NCBI RefSeq assembly: GCF_023544665.1
Contig: NZ_JAMJFL010000001.1
Location: 496,001 to 560,000, forward strand
Length of the DNA: 64,000 bases
Source: Streptomyces sp. YS415
GTDB taxonomy: Bacteria > Actinomycetota > Actinomycetes > Streptomycetales > Streptomycetaceae
Reading direction: 5' to 3'
Shown: piece after piece, positions 40,919-50,074 of the stretch
Layout of the letters: the number at the start of each line of letters is the position of its first letter
How positions within the stretch are numbered: the stretch's first letter is position 1
Notes under the pieces: model-generated
Seen by the model: the letters and a program-made list of their open reading frames with translations, nothing else
What the model was told of the DNA's origin: nothing
Database searches by the model: none
Made by a program: the position numbers and the translations under genes

Positions 40919-42448
40919 GTGGCAGCAGCACCAGTCTGGAGTGTCGACCCCCGAACCGGGAAGCAGCGCGAGCAGGTTGCGGTGGAGGCCACAGCCCAGG
41001 AGGTGGACGCCGCCGTCCGCGCCGCGCAGGGGGCGCGCGGCGCCCTCGCCGACCGGACGGTCCGCGCGGCCTTCCTGCGCACGGCCGCGGACCGGCTCCA
41101 GGACGCCAAGGACCGGCTCGTCGAGGCCGCCGACGCCGAGACCGCGCTCGGCCCGGTCCGGCTGGCCGGCGAACTCGCCCGCACCTGCTACCAGCTGCGC
41201 GCCTTCGCGGACATCGTCGACGAGGGCGCCTTCCTGGACATCGTCATCAACCACCCCGACGACACCGCGACCCCGCCCGTCCCGGACCTGCGGCGCTACA
41301 AGGTGCCGCTCGGGGTCGTCGCCGTCTACTCCGCCTCCAACTTCCCCTTCGCCTTCTCGGTCGCAGGCGGCGACACGGCCAGCGCGCTCGGCGCCGGCTG
41401 CCCGGTGGTCGTCAAGGCCCACCCCGACCACCCGGCCCTGTCCGAGCTGGTCGCCCAGGTGCTGCGGGACGCCGCCGCCGAGCACGGCATCCCCGAGGGA
41501 GTCCTCGGCCTGGTCCACGGCTTCGAGGCGGGCGTCGAGCTGATCAAGCACCCGCTGGTCGCCGCGGCCGGCTTCACCGGGTCGGTACGCGGCGGGCGGG
41601 CCCTCTTCGACGCGGCGGCGGCGCGGCCGGTGCCGATCCCGTTCCACGGCGAGCTGGGCTCGCTGAACCCGGTGCTCGTCACGGAGGCCGCCGCGGCCGA
41701 GCGGCCGGACGCCATCGGTGCCGGGCTCGCGGGCTCGATGACCATGGGCGTCGGCCAGTTCTGCGTCAAGCCGGGACTGGTGCTCGCGCCGGCCGGTGAC
41801 GCCGGGGACCAGTTGGTCAAGTCCCTCACGGACGCCGTGAGCGCCGTCGACGCCGGGGTCCTGCTCGACCACCGGATGCGCGACAACTTCGTCGCCGGGG
41901 TGGCCGAGCGCGCCGAACTCCCCGAGGTGACCGCCCCGGTGACCCCGGGAGCGGGCGGCGAGCACACGGTGAGCCCGGGCTTCCTGACCGTCCCGGCGGC
42001 CAGGCTGGCCGAGGAAGGGGCGCACGACCTGCTCCTGGAGGAGTGCTTCGGGCCCGTCACCGTCGTCGTGCGCTACACGGACGAGACCGAGGCCAAGGCG
42101 GTGCTGTCCCGGCTGCCCGGCAACCTGACGGCGACCGTCCACCTGTCGTCGGAGGAGGCCGCCGGTCAGGGCCGGGGTCCCGAACTCCTCGCGGAACTGA
42201 CGCCGTTGGCGGGACGCGTGCTGGTCAACGGCTGGCCGACGGGCGTCGCCGTGGCCCCCGCCCAGCACCACGGCGGCCCCTACCCGGCCACGACCTCCAC
42301 GTCGACCTCCGTGGGCGGTACGGCCATCGAGCGGTGGCTGCGCCCGGTCGCGTACCAGGGCGCGCCCGAGGCACTGCTGCCGCCGGAACTGAGGGACGAC
42401 AATCAGCTGGGACTCCCGCGCAGGTTCAACGGACGTCTGGAACGCTAG
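40919..42448 (+). CDS. 2-oxoglutarate semialdehyde (2,5-dioxovalerate) dehydrogenase
   Basis: 509 aa. The GTG at 40919 has GGAGG 8 bases upstream. ALDH superfamily, class III branch: VVAVYSASNFPFAFSVAGGDTASALGAGCPVVVKAHP (cofactor site), FTGSVRGGRALFDAAAARP, FHGELGSLNP (catalytic Glu) and GVGQFCVKPGLVLAP (catalytic Cys). This pattern is known for 2-oxoglutarate semialdehyde dehydrogenases, which take the final product of aldarate or pentonate catabolism to 2-oxoglutarate with NAD(P). The GQFC-KPG motif separates it from betaine or succinate semialdehyde enzymes. It fits KdgD and the sugar-acid dehydratases elsewhere in the window. The next gene starts 4 bases after its stop. Confidence 0.9.
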   Translation: MAAAPVWSVDPRTGKQREQVAVEATAQEVDAAVRAAQGARGALADRTVRAAFLRTAADRLQDAKDRLVEAADAETALGPVRLAGELARTCYQLRAFADIVDEGAFLDIVINHPDDTATPPVPDLRRYKVPLGVVAVYSASNFPFAFSVAGGDTASALGAGCPVVVKAHPDHPALSELVAQVLRDAAAEHGIPEGVLGLVHGFEAGVELIKHPLVAAAGFTGSVRGGRALFDAAAARPVPIPFHGELGSLNPVLVTEAAAAERPDAIGAGLAGSMTMGVGQFCVKPGLVLAPAGDAGDQLVKSLTDAVSAVDAGVLLDHRMRDNFVAGVAERAELPEVTAPVTPGAGGEHTVSPGFLTVPAARLAEEGAHDLLLEECFGPVTVVVRYTDETEAKAVLSRLPGNLTATVHLSSEEAAGQGRGPELLAELTPLAGRVLVNGWPTGVAVAPAQHHGGPYPATTSTSTSVGGTAIERWLRPVAYQGAPEALLPPELRDDNQLGLPRRFNGRLER

Positions 42449-42452
42449 GACG

Positions 42453-43061
42453 ATGGAACTGGAACTCCCCGAACTGCCCTTCCCGCTGCGCACCTACGGC
42501 CCCGACGGCCACTGGTCCTACGAGGACGGGGTCCTCACCGGATGGGCCGGGGCCGGGCAGGACCGGTTCGTGCCGCCCACCGGCGAGGCGCTGGACCCGG
42601 CCGCCGACGCGCCCCGCCTGCTCGGGGCGCCCGAGGGGGAGTTCCAGCTCGTCGCCCGGGTGACCGTCGGGTTCGCCGGGGCCTTCGACGCCGGGGTGCT
42701 GTACGTCCACGTCGGCGAGCGGGCGTGGGCGAAGCTCTGCCTGGAGTACTCCCCGGACGTGCCCACCGTCTGCACGGTGGTCACCCGGGGACATTCCGAC
42801 GACGCCAACTCCTTCACCGTGGACGGCAGTTCGGTCTGGCTCCGGGTCAGCCGCACCGGACGCGCCTTCGCCTTCCACGCCTCCCGCGACGGCGAACGCT
42901 GGACCTTCGTCCGGCTGTTCACGCTCGGCGACGAGAAGGAGACCGACGCGGCCCTCGTCGGCTTCATGACCCAGTCCCCGCTCGGCGAGGGCTGCGTCGT
43001 GACCTACGACCACATCGCGTTCCGGCCGGGCTGGCCGCGCGATCTGCGAGACGGAAGCTGA
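42453..43061 (+). CDS. DUF1349-like beta-sandwich protein
   Basis: 202 aa with ATG start, four bases after the dehydrogenase stop. The pattern FQLVARVTVGFAGAFDAGVLYVHVGERAWAKLCLEYSP and SVWLRVSRTGRAFAFHASRDGERWTFVRLF fits the DUF1349/concanavalin-like beta-sandwich family, which often binds carbohydrate. No signal peptide. The last 98 bases overlap the MFS gene on the other strand. Its function in the ketoglutarate semialdehyde operon is unknown. Confidence 0.85.
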   Translation: MELELPELPFPLRTYGPDGHWSYEDGVLTGWAGAGQDRFVPPTGEALDPAADAPRLLGAPEGEFQLVARVTVGFAGAFDAGVLYVHVGERAWAKLCLEYSPDVPTVCTVVTRGHSDDANSFTVDGSSVWLRVSRTGRAFAFHASRDGERWTFVRLFTLGDEKETDAALVGFMTQSPLGEGCVVTYDHIAFRPGWPRDLRDGS

Positions 43062-44400
43062 GCACGAAGGTCACCGCGAGCAGCGCCGCGCTGATCCCGA
43101 CGGACAGCCGCATCCCGGTCACGAAACCGTCGGAGATCAGCGCCCCGAAGACCGCGATCCCGAGCGCTCCGGACACCTGACGGGCCGCGTTCAGGATGCC
43201 GGCCGTCAGCCCCGCCCGCTCCGCCGGCACGGCGTCCATCATCGCCGCGGTCAGCGGCGGCACCGTGAGCGCGCAGCCCAGCGCCATGGGGACCAGCAGC
43301 ACCGCCAGCAGCCCCGGGGGCGTACCGGCGTCGACGCACAGCAGCAGGAGCAGCCCCGCCACGGCCAGGCCCTGGCCCAGCAGCATGGGCAGGCGGGTGC
43401 CGTGGCGGCTCGCGAGCTTGCCCGCGATCACGTTCGTCACCGCAATCAGACCGGTCATCGGCAGGAACAGCAGACCCGTGTGGAGCGCGCTCAGCCCCTG
43501 GACCTGCTGGAAGAAGAGCGAGAAGACGAAGACCATGCTGTAGAAGGCAACGCTGATCGCCGCTCCCGTGGCGACCGCCGAGGCCACCGTCCGGTCGCGG
43601 AAGAGGGCGAGCGGCACCACCGGATGCGGATGGCGCGCCTCGATCCGCAGGAACGCCGCGCCCGAGACCACGGCCACCCCCAGCGCGGCCCAGCCGACCG
43701 TCCCGCCCTCGATCACCGCGAACGCCAGCGAGGTCAGCGCCAGCACCGCCGTCACCTGGCCCGGCACGTCCAGCGGCGCCGGACGGCGCCCGGAGCGGGG
43801 GGCCCGGCGGAGCAGGGCCAGGATCAGCAGGCCCACCGGCAGGTTCACGAAGAAGATCCCCCGCCAGTCGAGGGCCGTCGTCAGCGCCCCGCCCGCCACC
43901 GGACCCAGCGCCACCGCCACCGAACCGCCCGCCGCCCACGCGGCCACCGCCCGGGCCCGCCCCGCCGTGTCGGGGTACGCCTGCCGCACCAGCGCCAGCG
44001 AGGCCGGGAGCACGACCGCCGCCGCCACCCCCTGCGCCACCCGCGCGCCGAGCAGCACCGGAAGGTTCGGGGCCAGACCGCAGGCGACCGAGGCCAGCGT
44101 GAACACCGCGGTCCCGAGGGCGTACGCCCGGCTCGCGCCCACCCGGTCGGAGAAGGCGCCGGTGGAGAGCATCAGCGCGGCGAAGGGCAGCGTGTACGCG
44201 TCCACCACCCACTGCAGTCCCGACATGCCGCTGCCGAAGGAGTCGCCGATGGCGGGCAGGGCGACGTTCACCACGGAGGCGTCGAGGCAGATCAGCCCGA
44301 AGCCGAGGAGAGCCGCGGTGAGGGTGAGCGCGGGAGAGGGCCGCCCGGGGTGCAACTCGGTGCCGGTGCCCGCCGTTTCGGCGGTCTGCTTCGTTGACAT
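42964..44400 (-). CDS. MFS transporter, DHA2 (14-helix) drug-efflux type
   Basis: 478 aa. The ATG at 44400 begins MSTKQTAETAGTGTEL; longer frames are shadows. The order of 13-14 hydrophobic segments and motifs such as LDASVVNVALPAIGDSFG, LQWVVDAYTLPFAALML and ARVAQGVAAAVVLPASLALV are typical of the EmrB/QacA DHA2 group, which exports toxic compounds by proton antiport. The C-terminus is a basic tail (RCGRRSRRSPRR) encoded in the 98-base tail-to-tail overlap with the DUF1349-like gene. The divergent GlxA-type regulator probably controls it. Confidence 0.92.
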   Translation of the reverse strand: MSTKQTAETAGTGTELHPGRPSPALTLTAALLGFGLICLDASVVNVALPAIGDSFGSGMSGLQWVVDAYTLPFAALMLSTGAFSDRVGASRAYALGTAVFTLASVACGLAPNLPVLLGARVAQGVAAAVVLPASLALVRQAYPDTAGRARAVAAWAAGGSVAVALGPVAGGALTTALDWRGIFFVNLPVGLLILALLRRAPRSGRRPAPLDVPGQVTAVLALTSLAFAVIEGGTVGWAALGVAVVSGAAFLRIEARHPHPVVPLALFRDRTVASAVATGAAISVAFYSMVFVFSLFFQQVQGLSALHTGLLFLPMTGLIAVTNVIAGKLASRHGTRLPMLLGQGLAVAGLLLLLCVDAGTPPGLLAVLLVPMALGCALTVPPLTAAMMDAVPAERAGLTAGILNAARQVSGALGIAVFGALISDGFVTGMRLSVGISAALLAVTFVLSFRLADRAASPAGTRCGRRSRRSPRRAGTGS

Positions 44401-44470
44401 GCCCCCATGCTGCGGATCTTGGGCGGCGTACAGTAGTGGCCCGAATGCCATACGTCCGGAGGTTCTGGCC

Positions 44471-45442
44471 ATGCACCGCGTCGCCGTCATCGCGCCCTTC
44501 CGGGTGTCGATGTTCAACCTCGCCATCCCGGAGCTGTTCTTCGAGCGGACCCGGGTCGACGGCGCGCCCGGGTACGAGGTGACCGTCTGCACCCCCGATC
44601 CGGGCGCGATCGTCACGACCGGCGGCCTGGACCTGCACGTCGGCCGGGGCCTGGAGGTCCTCGACGACGCCGACACCGTCCTCGTGGCCGGCACCGGGGA
44701 GCGGTTCGAGCCGGAGCCGCGCACCGTCGCCGCCGTCCGCCGGGCCGCGGCCGCCGGCAAGCGCGTCGCCTCCATCTGCAGCGGCGCCTTCGTGCTCGCC
44801 GAGGCCGGACTGCTCGACGGGCGCAGCGCCACCACGTACTGGCAGCTGACCCGGGAACTGCGCGAGCGGTACCCGGCGCTCGACGTGCAGGGCGACGTCC
44901 TGTACGTCCAGGACGGCCAGATCCTCACCGCGTCCGGCTACGCGGCCGGTATCGACATGTGCCTGCACATCATCCGCACCGACTACGGCGCCGCCGTCGC
45001 CAACGAGGTGGCCCGCCTCGCCCTGGTCGCGCCGGTACGGCCCGGCGGACAGACCCAGTTCACCCAGACCCCGCTGCCGCCCGAGCGCGGCACCGCCTGC
45101 GCCGACACCCGGGCCTGGGCCATGCGCAACCTCGACAAGCCGCTCACCCTCACCGACCTGGCCCGGCACGCGGGGGTGAGCGTGCGCACCCTCAGCCGCC
45201 GGTTCCACGCCGAGAGCGGGGTGAGCCCGCTGCAGTGGCTGCTCCACCAGCGCGTCGAGCGGGCCCGGGAACTGCTGGAGACCACCTCGCTGCCGATGGA
45301 CCAGGTGGCCCGCGCCTGCGGCCTGGGCACCGCCGACTCGCTCCGCGCCCACGTGGTCCGCCGCACCGGACTGACCCCGAGCGCCTACCGGGCCCAGTTC
45401 AGCCGCCTCGGGACGGCCGCGGGAATGAACCCGGCCGCTTGA
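44471..45442 (+). CDS. GlxA-type transcriptional regulator (DJ-1/AraC fusion)
   Basis: 323 aa. The ATG at 44471 has GGAGG 9 bases upstream; a longer frame runs through the MFS gene and is a shadow. The N-terminal DJ-1/PfpI amidotransferase-like domain (about 1-180) has ASICSGAFVLAEAGLLDGR, with a Cys in the nucleophile-elbow position that is unlikely to be catalytic here. The C-terminal AraC domain (about 210-320) has ADLARHAGVSVRTLSRRFHAE and a second HTH in DQVARACGLGTADSLRAHVVRRTG. Divergent from the efflux gene, which is the likely target. Confidence 0.93.
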   Translation: MHRVAVIAPFRVSMFNLAIPELFFERTRVDGAPGYEVTVCTPDPGAIVTTGGLDLHVGRGLEVLDDADTVLVAGTGERFEPEPRTVAAVRRAAAAGKRVASICSGAFVLAEAGLLDGRSATTYWQLTRELRERYPALDVQGDVLYVQDGQILTASGYAAGIDMCLHIIRTDYGAAVANEVARLALVAPVRPGGQTQFTQTPLPPERGTACADTRAWAMRNLDKPLTLTDLARHAGVSVRTLSRRFHAESGVSPLQWLLHQRVERARELLETTSLPMDQVARACGLGTADSLRAHVVRRTGLTPSAYRAQFSRLGTAAGMNPAA

Positions 45443-45457
45443 ACGTTCACACATCTT

Positions 45458-45476
45458 CGCGGAGGGTGTCTCCGCG
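45458..45476 (+). terminator. 7-bp hairpin after the GlxA-type gene
   Basis: CGCGGAG (45458-45464) pairs with CTCCGCG (45470-45476) around GGTGT, 16 bases after the stop codon. It could terminate or attenuate transcription before the DsbA gene. Confidence 0.55.
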
Positions 45477-45505
45477 CCCGCCCGAACCGGAGAGAGCCGA
45501 GAACC

Positions 45506-46222
45506 ATGCGCGTCGAGATCTGGAGCGACATCGCCTGCCCCTGGTGCTACGTGGGCAAGGCCCGCTTCGAGAAGGCGCTCGCGGCCTTCCCGCACCACGA
45601 CCGGGTCGAGGTCGTGCACCGCTCCTTCGAGCTGGACCCGAACCGCGCCAAGGACGACACCGGCCCGGTCGTCCCGATGCTCGCGAAGAAGTACGGCATC
45701 AGCGAGGCGCAGGCCCAGGCCGCGGAGGACAACCTCGGCACCCAGGCCGCCGCCGAGGGCCTCGCCTACCGCACCCGGGACCGCGACCACGGCAGCACCT
45801 TCGACATGCACCGCCTGCTGCACTTCGCCAAGGCACAGGGCCGCCAGGGCGAGCTGATCCAGGCCCTGTACGAGGCGAACTTCGCCGAGGAGGCTTCTGT
45901 CTTCGGCGACGACGAGCGGCTCGTACGGATCGCCGTCGCCGCCGGTCTCGACGCGGACGGCGCCCGCACGGTGCTCGGGGACCCCACCGCCTACGCCGAC
46001 GACGTCCGCGCCGACGAACGCGAGGCCGCCCGGCTCGGCGCGACCGGAGTGCCCTTCTTCGTCATCGACCGCACCTACGGCATCTCCGGCGCCCAGCCCG
46101 CCGAGGTCTTCGCCCAGGCCCTCACCCAGGCGTGGGGCGAGCGCTCCCCGCTGACCCTGATCGACCAGGGCGGGGCCGCCGAGGCCTGCGGTCCCGACGG
46201 GTGCGCGGTGCCGCAGAGCTGA
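45506..46222 (+). CDS. DsbA-family oxidoreductase, FrnE-like
   Basis: 238 aa. The redox motif C11-P-W-C14 sits right after the first strand (VEIWSDIACPWC), with the cis-Pro loop at GVPFFVID. There is no signal peptide, so the protein is cytoplasmic, unlike true DsbA. FrnE-like proteins are thiol-disulfide or glutathione/mycothiol-dependent isomerases and some help in polyketide or frenolicin pathways. The ending EACGPDGCAVPQS has two more cysteines, C232 and C236, that could take part in redox exchange. Confidence 0.92.
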   Translation: MRVEIWSDIACPWCYVGKARFEKALAAFPHHDRVEVVHRSFELDPNRAKDDTGPVVPMLAKKYGISEAQAQAAEDNLGTQAAAEGLAYRTRDRDHGSTFDMHRLLHFAKAQGRQGELIQALYEANFAEEASVFGDDERLVRIAVAAGLDADGARTVLGDPTAYADDVRADEREAARLGATGVPFFVIDRTYGISGAQPAEVFAQALTQAWGERSPLTLIDQGGAAEACGPDGCAVPQS

Positions 46223-46318
46223 AAGCCGCAGGTCGGGGCGGACCTATAAGGACCGCTTAGCGGAACCACGTAAATATTCGCAATGGACGGGGAGTTCCGG
46301 GGGCCGCAGAGTGGTCCC

Positions 46319-47371
46319 ATGGAGACCTTCGAGAGCCTCGTCCGTGCCGAGTTCGCCCCGGAGCACACCTTCCTCAACACCGCGAGCAACGGCCTCCTGC
46401 CGGCCCGCACCGTCACCGCCGTACAGGAGGCCCTGCGGATGCGGGCCGAAGGACGGCCGATCGGCTCCCTCTACGAGGACGCCGAGCGGGTCCGGGCCGC
46501 GTTTGCCCGGCTGGCCGGGGTGCCGGTCGAGCGGGTCGCGATGGGCGCCTCGGTCGCCGAGTACGGCGGGCTGATCGCGGCCTCGCTGCCCGCCGGGGCC
46601 GAAGTCCTCACCGCCGAGGCGGACTTCTCGTCCCTGGTGAACCCCTTCCACATGCGCGGTGACCTCAAGGTGCGGGCGGTTCCGCTGGAGCGGATCGCCG
46701 AGTCGGTCCGGCCGGACACCGCGCTCGTCGCGGTCAGCGCCGTCCAGTCCGCCGACGGGCGCCTCGCCGATCTGGCCGCGGTGCGCGAGGCGGCCCGTAC
46801 GCATGGCGCCCGGACCTATGTCGACGCCTCCCAGTCGGCGGGCTGGCTGCCGATGGAGGCCGGCTCGCACGACTTCCTCGCCGCCGTCGGCTTCAAGTGG
46901 CTGATGGGCCCGCACGGGAACGCCTTCCTCGTCGTCCCCGAGGACTTCGGCGGTCTGACCCCGCTGCTCGCCGGCTGGGTCGCGGGCGAGCTGCCCTGGG
47001 AGAGCTGCTACGGCCCGGTCGAGGAACTCGCCCACTCGGCACGCCGGTTCGACGTCAGCCCCTCGCTCCTCACCTACGCCGGCCTGGCCGCGTCCCTCTC
47101 CCTCATCGAGGAGCTCGGCGTCGACGCCGTGCACGCCCATGACGTCGCCCTCGCCGACCGCTTCCGCTCCGGCCTCGCCGACCTCGGCCACACCCCGATC
47201 CCGTCCCCGGGCTCGGCGATCGTCTCCGTCCCGGAACTCGGTGTCCGCCAGGCGGAGTTGAGCGAGTCCGGCATCGAGGTCTCCGACCGCGCGGGCAATC
47301 TGCGCGCCGCCTTCCACCTCTACAACACCACCACCGACGTGGACCGGCTGCTGACGGCTCTCTCGTCCTGA
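46319..47371 (+). CDS. Class V aminotransferase-fold PLP enzyme
   Basis: 350 aa from the ATG at 46319 (a start at 46283 adds 12 residues). The class V aminotransferase/cysteine-desulfurase-like fold shows TFLNTASNGLLPARTVTAVQEAL near the N-terminus, ARTYVDASQSAGWLPM (PLP phosphate/Asp region) and GFKWLMGPHGNAFL, whose Lys should bind PLP. The substrate is unknown; many Streptomyces homologues are annotated only as aminotransferases. It converges with ectD across a strong hairpin. Confidence 0.88.
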   Translation: METFESLVRAEFAPEHTFLNTASNGLLPARTVTAVQEALRMRAEGRPIGSLYEDAERVRAAFARLAGVPVERVAMGASVAEYGGLIAASLPAGAEVLTAEADFSSLVNPFHMRGDLKVRAVPLERIAESVRPDTALVAVSAVQSADGRLADLAAVREAARTHGARTYVDASQSAGWLPMEAGSHDFLAAVGFKWLMGPHGNAFLVVPEDFGGLTPLLAGWVAGELPWESCYGPVEELAHSARRFDVSPSLLTYAGLAASLSLIEELGVDAVHAHDVALADRFRSGLADLGHTPIPSPGSAIVSVPELGVRQAELSESGIEVSDRAGNLRAAFHLYNTTTDVDRLLTALSS

Positions 47372-47386
47372 CGGGTGCCACGGGCG

Positions 47387-47424
47387 ACGCGGCCGCCTCC
47401 GGAACGTACCGGAGACGGCCGCGT
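47387..47424. terminator. Bidirectional hairpin between the aminotransferase and ectD
   Basis: 47387-47395 pairs with 47416-47424 and CTCCGG (47397-47402) with CCGGAG (47409-47414), with one mismatch and a six-base loop, giving 15 pairs. It sits between convergent stops. Confidence 0.88.
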
Positions 47425-47444
47425 GGCTGTGCTGCGGGGCGGGA

Positions 47445-48329
47445 CTACTTCACCGGTGTGAAGTCCCGGGCGCCGATGAACTCCGGCCGCCGTACCGGAG
47501 CCGCGAACGGCTCGACCGCCTCGTTCTCCACGCTGTTGAACACGATGAAGACGTTGCTGCGCGGGAACGGTGTGATGTTGTCACCCGAGCCGTGCATGCA
47601 GTTGCAGTCGAACCAGGTCGCCGAACCGGCCCGGCCGGTGAACAGCCGGATGCCGTGCTGGGCGGCCAGCGAGGTCAGCGCCTCGTCCGAGGGCGTGCCC
47701 GCGTCCTGCATCTGCAGGGACTTCTTGTAGTTGTCCTTCGGCGTGGCCCCCGCGCAGCCGAGGAACGTCTTGTGCGACCCCGGCATGATCATGAGTCCGC
47801 CGTTGGTGTCGTAGTTCTCGGTCAGCGCGATCGAGACGGACACCGTGCGCATGTTCGGCAGGCCGTCCTCGGCGTGCCAGGTCTCGAAGTCCGAGTGCCA
47901 GTAGAAGCCGCTGGCGCCGAACCCGGGCTTGACGTTGATCCGGGACTGGTGGACGTACACGTCCGAGCCGAGCAGTTGCCGGGCCCGGCCGACGACCCGC
48001 TCGTCGCGTACCAGCCGGGCGAACACCTCGCTGATTCTGTGCACCTCGAAGACCGACCGGATCTCCTTGGTCTGCGGCTCGATGATCGAGCGTTCGTCGG
48101 CGCGGATGTCCGGGTCGGTGACCAGCCGCTCCAGCTCCTGCCGGTAGACGGCGACTTCGTCGTCGGTGATGAGCTGGTCGACGGCGAGGAAGCCGTCGCG
48201 CTCGTACGTCTCGAGGTCCGGGGCCGCGATCGGGCCCGGCGTGCCGGGCGGGGACCAGAGGACCGGGTCGCGGCGGGGGGTCATCACCTCGGTGGCGCCC
48301 CGGGTGGGGTACAGATCAGTCATCGTCAT
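47445..48329 (-). CDS. ectD: Ectoine 5-hydroxylase
   Basis: 294 aa, non-haem Fe(II)/2-oxoglutarate dioxygenase. The iron ligands H145, D147 and H246 sit at the positions expected for EctD: WHSDFETWH and NCMHGSGDN. NVKPGFGASGFYWHSDFE is the family signature. It converts ectoine to 5-hydroxyectoine for osmotic and heat protection. The ATG at 48329 has a GAGGAGG about 11 bases upstream; a second ATG is two codons inside. It is the last gene of ectABCD, 6 bases after ectC. Confidence 0.97.
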   Translation of the reverse strand: MTMTDLYPTRGATEVMTPRRDPVLWSPPGTPGPIAAPDLETYERDGFLAVDQLITDDEVAVYRQELERLVTDPDIRADERSIIEPQTKEIRSVFEVHRISEVFARLVRDERVVGRARQLLGSDVYVHQSRINVKPGFGASGFYWHSDFETWHAEDGLPNMRTVSVSIALTENYDTNGGLMIMPGSHKTFLGCAGATPKDNYKKSLQMQDAGTPSDEALTSLAAQHGIRLFTGRAGSATWFDCNCMHGSGDNITPFPRSNVFIVFNSVENEAVEPFAAPVRRPEFIGARDFTPVK

Positions 48330-48335
48330 GATGCG

Positions 48336-48740
48336 TCACACCTCCTCGTCCTCGGTGAGCAGCGGATACACGCCGTTCTCGTCGTGGTCCTCCCGGCCGG
48401 TCACCGGCGGGTTGAAGACACAGATGCAGCGGAAGTCCTGCTTCACCCGCAGCGTGTGCCTCTCGTGGCCGTTCAGGAGGTACATGGTCCCGGGCGTGAT
48501 CGAGTGGGTCAGCCCGGACTCGTGATCGGTCAGTTCGGCCTCGCCCTCGACGCAGACGACCGCCTCGATGTGGTTCGCGTACCACATCGACGTCTCCGTC
48601 CCCGCGTAGAGGATCGTCTCGTGCAGCGAGAAGCCGACCCGCTCCTTGGCGAGGACGATGCGTTTGCTCTCCCATGTGCCGGACGCGGCCTTCACATGCC
48701 GGTCGGTGCCTTCGATGTCCTTGAACGAACGGACGATCAC
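48336..48740 (-). CDS. ectC: Ectoine synthase
   Basis: 134 aa cupin. It starts [21 protein letters not shown] and has [25 protein letters not shown] at the end, both strongly conserved in EctC. It closes the ring of N-gamma-acetyl-diaminobutyrate with loss of water to give ectoine. The expected length is 130-135 residues. It lies 19 bases after ectB and 6 before ectD. Confidence 0.98.
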   Translation of the reverse strand: MIVRSFKDIEGTDRHVKAASGTWESKRIVLAKERVGFSLHETILYAGTETSMWYANHIEAVVCVEGEAELTDHESGLTHSITPGTMYLLNGHERHTLRVKQDFRCICVFNPPVTGREDHDENGVYPLLTEDEEV

Positions 48741-48759
48741 GGTTCTGGACGCCTCCTGA

Positions 48760-50031
48760 TCAGATGGTTTCTCGGACGGAACGGGCGAGGACGCTCAGGC
48801 CCTCGTCCAGTTCCTCGGGGGTGATGGTGAGGGCGGGCAGCAGCTTGACGACCTCGCTCTCGGGGCCGGACGTCTCGATGAGCAGCCCGAGTTCGAAGGC
48901 GCGCCGCGCGATGCGCTCGGCACGGGCCTTCTCGTGGAACTCCAGGCCCCACACCAGACCGCGGCCGCGGTACTCCTTCACATCGGCGAGGTTCTCCTCG
49001 GTGATGGAGATCAGCGCCTGCTCGACCTGCTCACCGCGGGCCCGGGTCTGCTTCTCCATCGCCGAGCCGTCGGCCCAGTAGGTCTCCAGGGCGGCGGTGG
49101 CGGTGACGAAGGCGGGGTTGTTGCCGCGGAAGGTGCCGTTGTGCTCGCCCGGCTCCCAGATGTCCAGCTCGGGCTTGAACAGGCAGAGCGACATGGGCAG
49201 TCCGTAGCCGCTGATGGACTTGGACACGGTGACGATGTCCGGCGTGATGCCCGCCTCCTCGAAGGAGAAGAAGGCACCGGTACGGCCGCACCCCATCTGG
49301 ATGTCGTCCACGATCAGCAGCATGTCCTGGCGCTCGCACAGCTCGGCGAGCGCGCGCAGCCACTCCGTGCGGGCGACGTTGATGCCGCCCTCGCCCTGCA
49401 CGGTCTCCACGATCACCGCGGCCGGCTTGTTGAGCCCGGAGCCCTGGTCCTCCAGGAGCCGCTCGAACCACAGGAAGTCGGGGACCTGGCCGTCGAAGTA
49501 GTTGTCGAACGGCATGGGCGTGCCGTGCACCAGCGGGATGCCCGCGCCGGCCCGCTTGAAGGCGTTGCCGGTGACGGCGAGCGAGCCCAGCGACATGCCG
49601 TGGAAGGCGTTGGTGAACGAGACGATGGCCTCGCGCCCCTTCACCTTCCGCGCCAGCTTCAGCGCGGACTCCACGGCGTTGGTGCCCGTCGGCCCCGGGA
49701 ACATGACCTTGTACGGCAGGTCCCGCGGCCGCAGCACCAGGTCCTGGAAGGTCTGCAGGAAGGCCCGCTTGGCGGTGGTCGACATGTCGAGCCCGTGCGT
49801 GACGCCGTCGCGCTCCAGGTAGTCGAGCAGCGCCCGTTTCAGGACCGGGTTGTTGTGCCCGTAGTTGAGTGATCCGGCGCCGGCGAAGAAGTCCAGGTAC
49901 TCGTGGCCGTCCTCGTCGTACATACGGCTGCCGCGCGCACGGTCGAAGACGGTGGGCCAGCCTCGGCAGTAGCTGCGCACCTCGGACTCCAGGGTCTGGA
50001 AGACGCTGAGGTCGGGCTGGGTGATGGTCAC
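48760..50031 (-). CDS. ectB: Diaminobutyrate--2-oxoglutarate aminotransferase
   Basis: 423 aa class III aminotransferase. The PLP lysine lies in [18 protein letters not shown], and the block [28 protein letters not shown] is typical of EctB. It converts aspartate semialdehyde with glutamate to 2,4-diaminobutyrate, the first ectoine step. No fused GNAT domain, so acetylation is done by the separate EctA encoded 43 bases upstream in the operon. Confidence 0.98.
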   Translation of the reverse strand: MTITQPDLSVFQTLESEVRSYCRGWPTVFDRARGSRMYDEDGHEYLDFFAGAGSLNYGHNNPVLKRALLDYLERDGVTHGLDMSTTAKRAFLQTFQDLVLRPRDLPYKVMFPGPTGTNAVESALKLARKVKGREAIVSFTNAFHGMSLGSLAVTGNAFKRAGAGIPLVHGTPMPFDNYFDGQVPDFLWFERLLEDQGSGLNKPAAVIVETVQGEGGINVARTEWLRALAELCERQDMLLIVDDIQMGCGRTGAFFSFEEAGITPDIVTVSKSISGYGLPMSLCLFKPELDIWEPGEHNGTFRGNNPAFVTATAALETYWADGSAMEKQTRARGEQVEQALISITEENLADVKEYRGRGLVWGLEFHEKARAERIARRAFELGLLIETSGPESEVVKLLPALTITPEELDEGLSVLARSVRETI

Positions 50032-50074
50032 GACGAATCGCTCCTCGATGCGTGGGGGAGGTCGGGGGGAGAGG

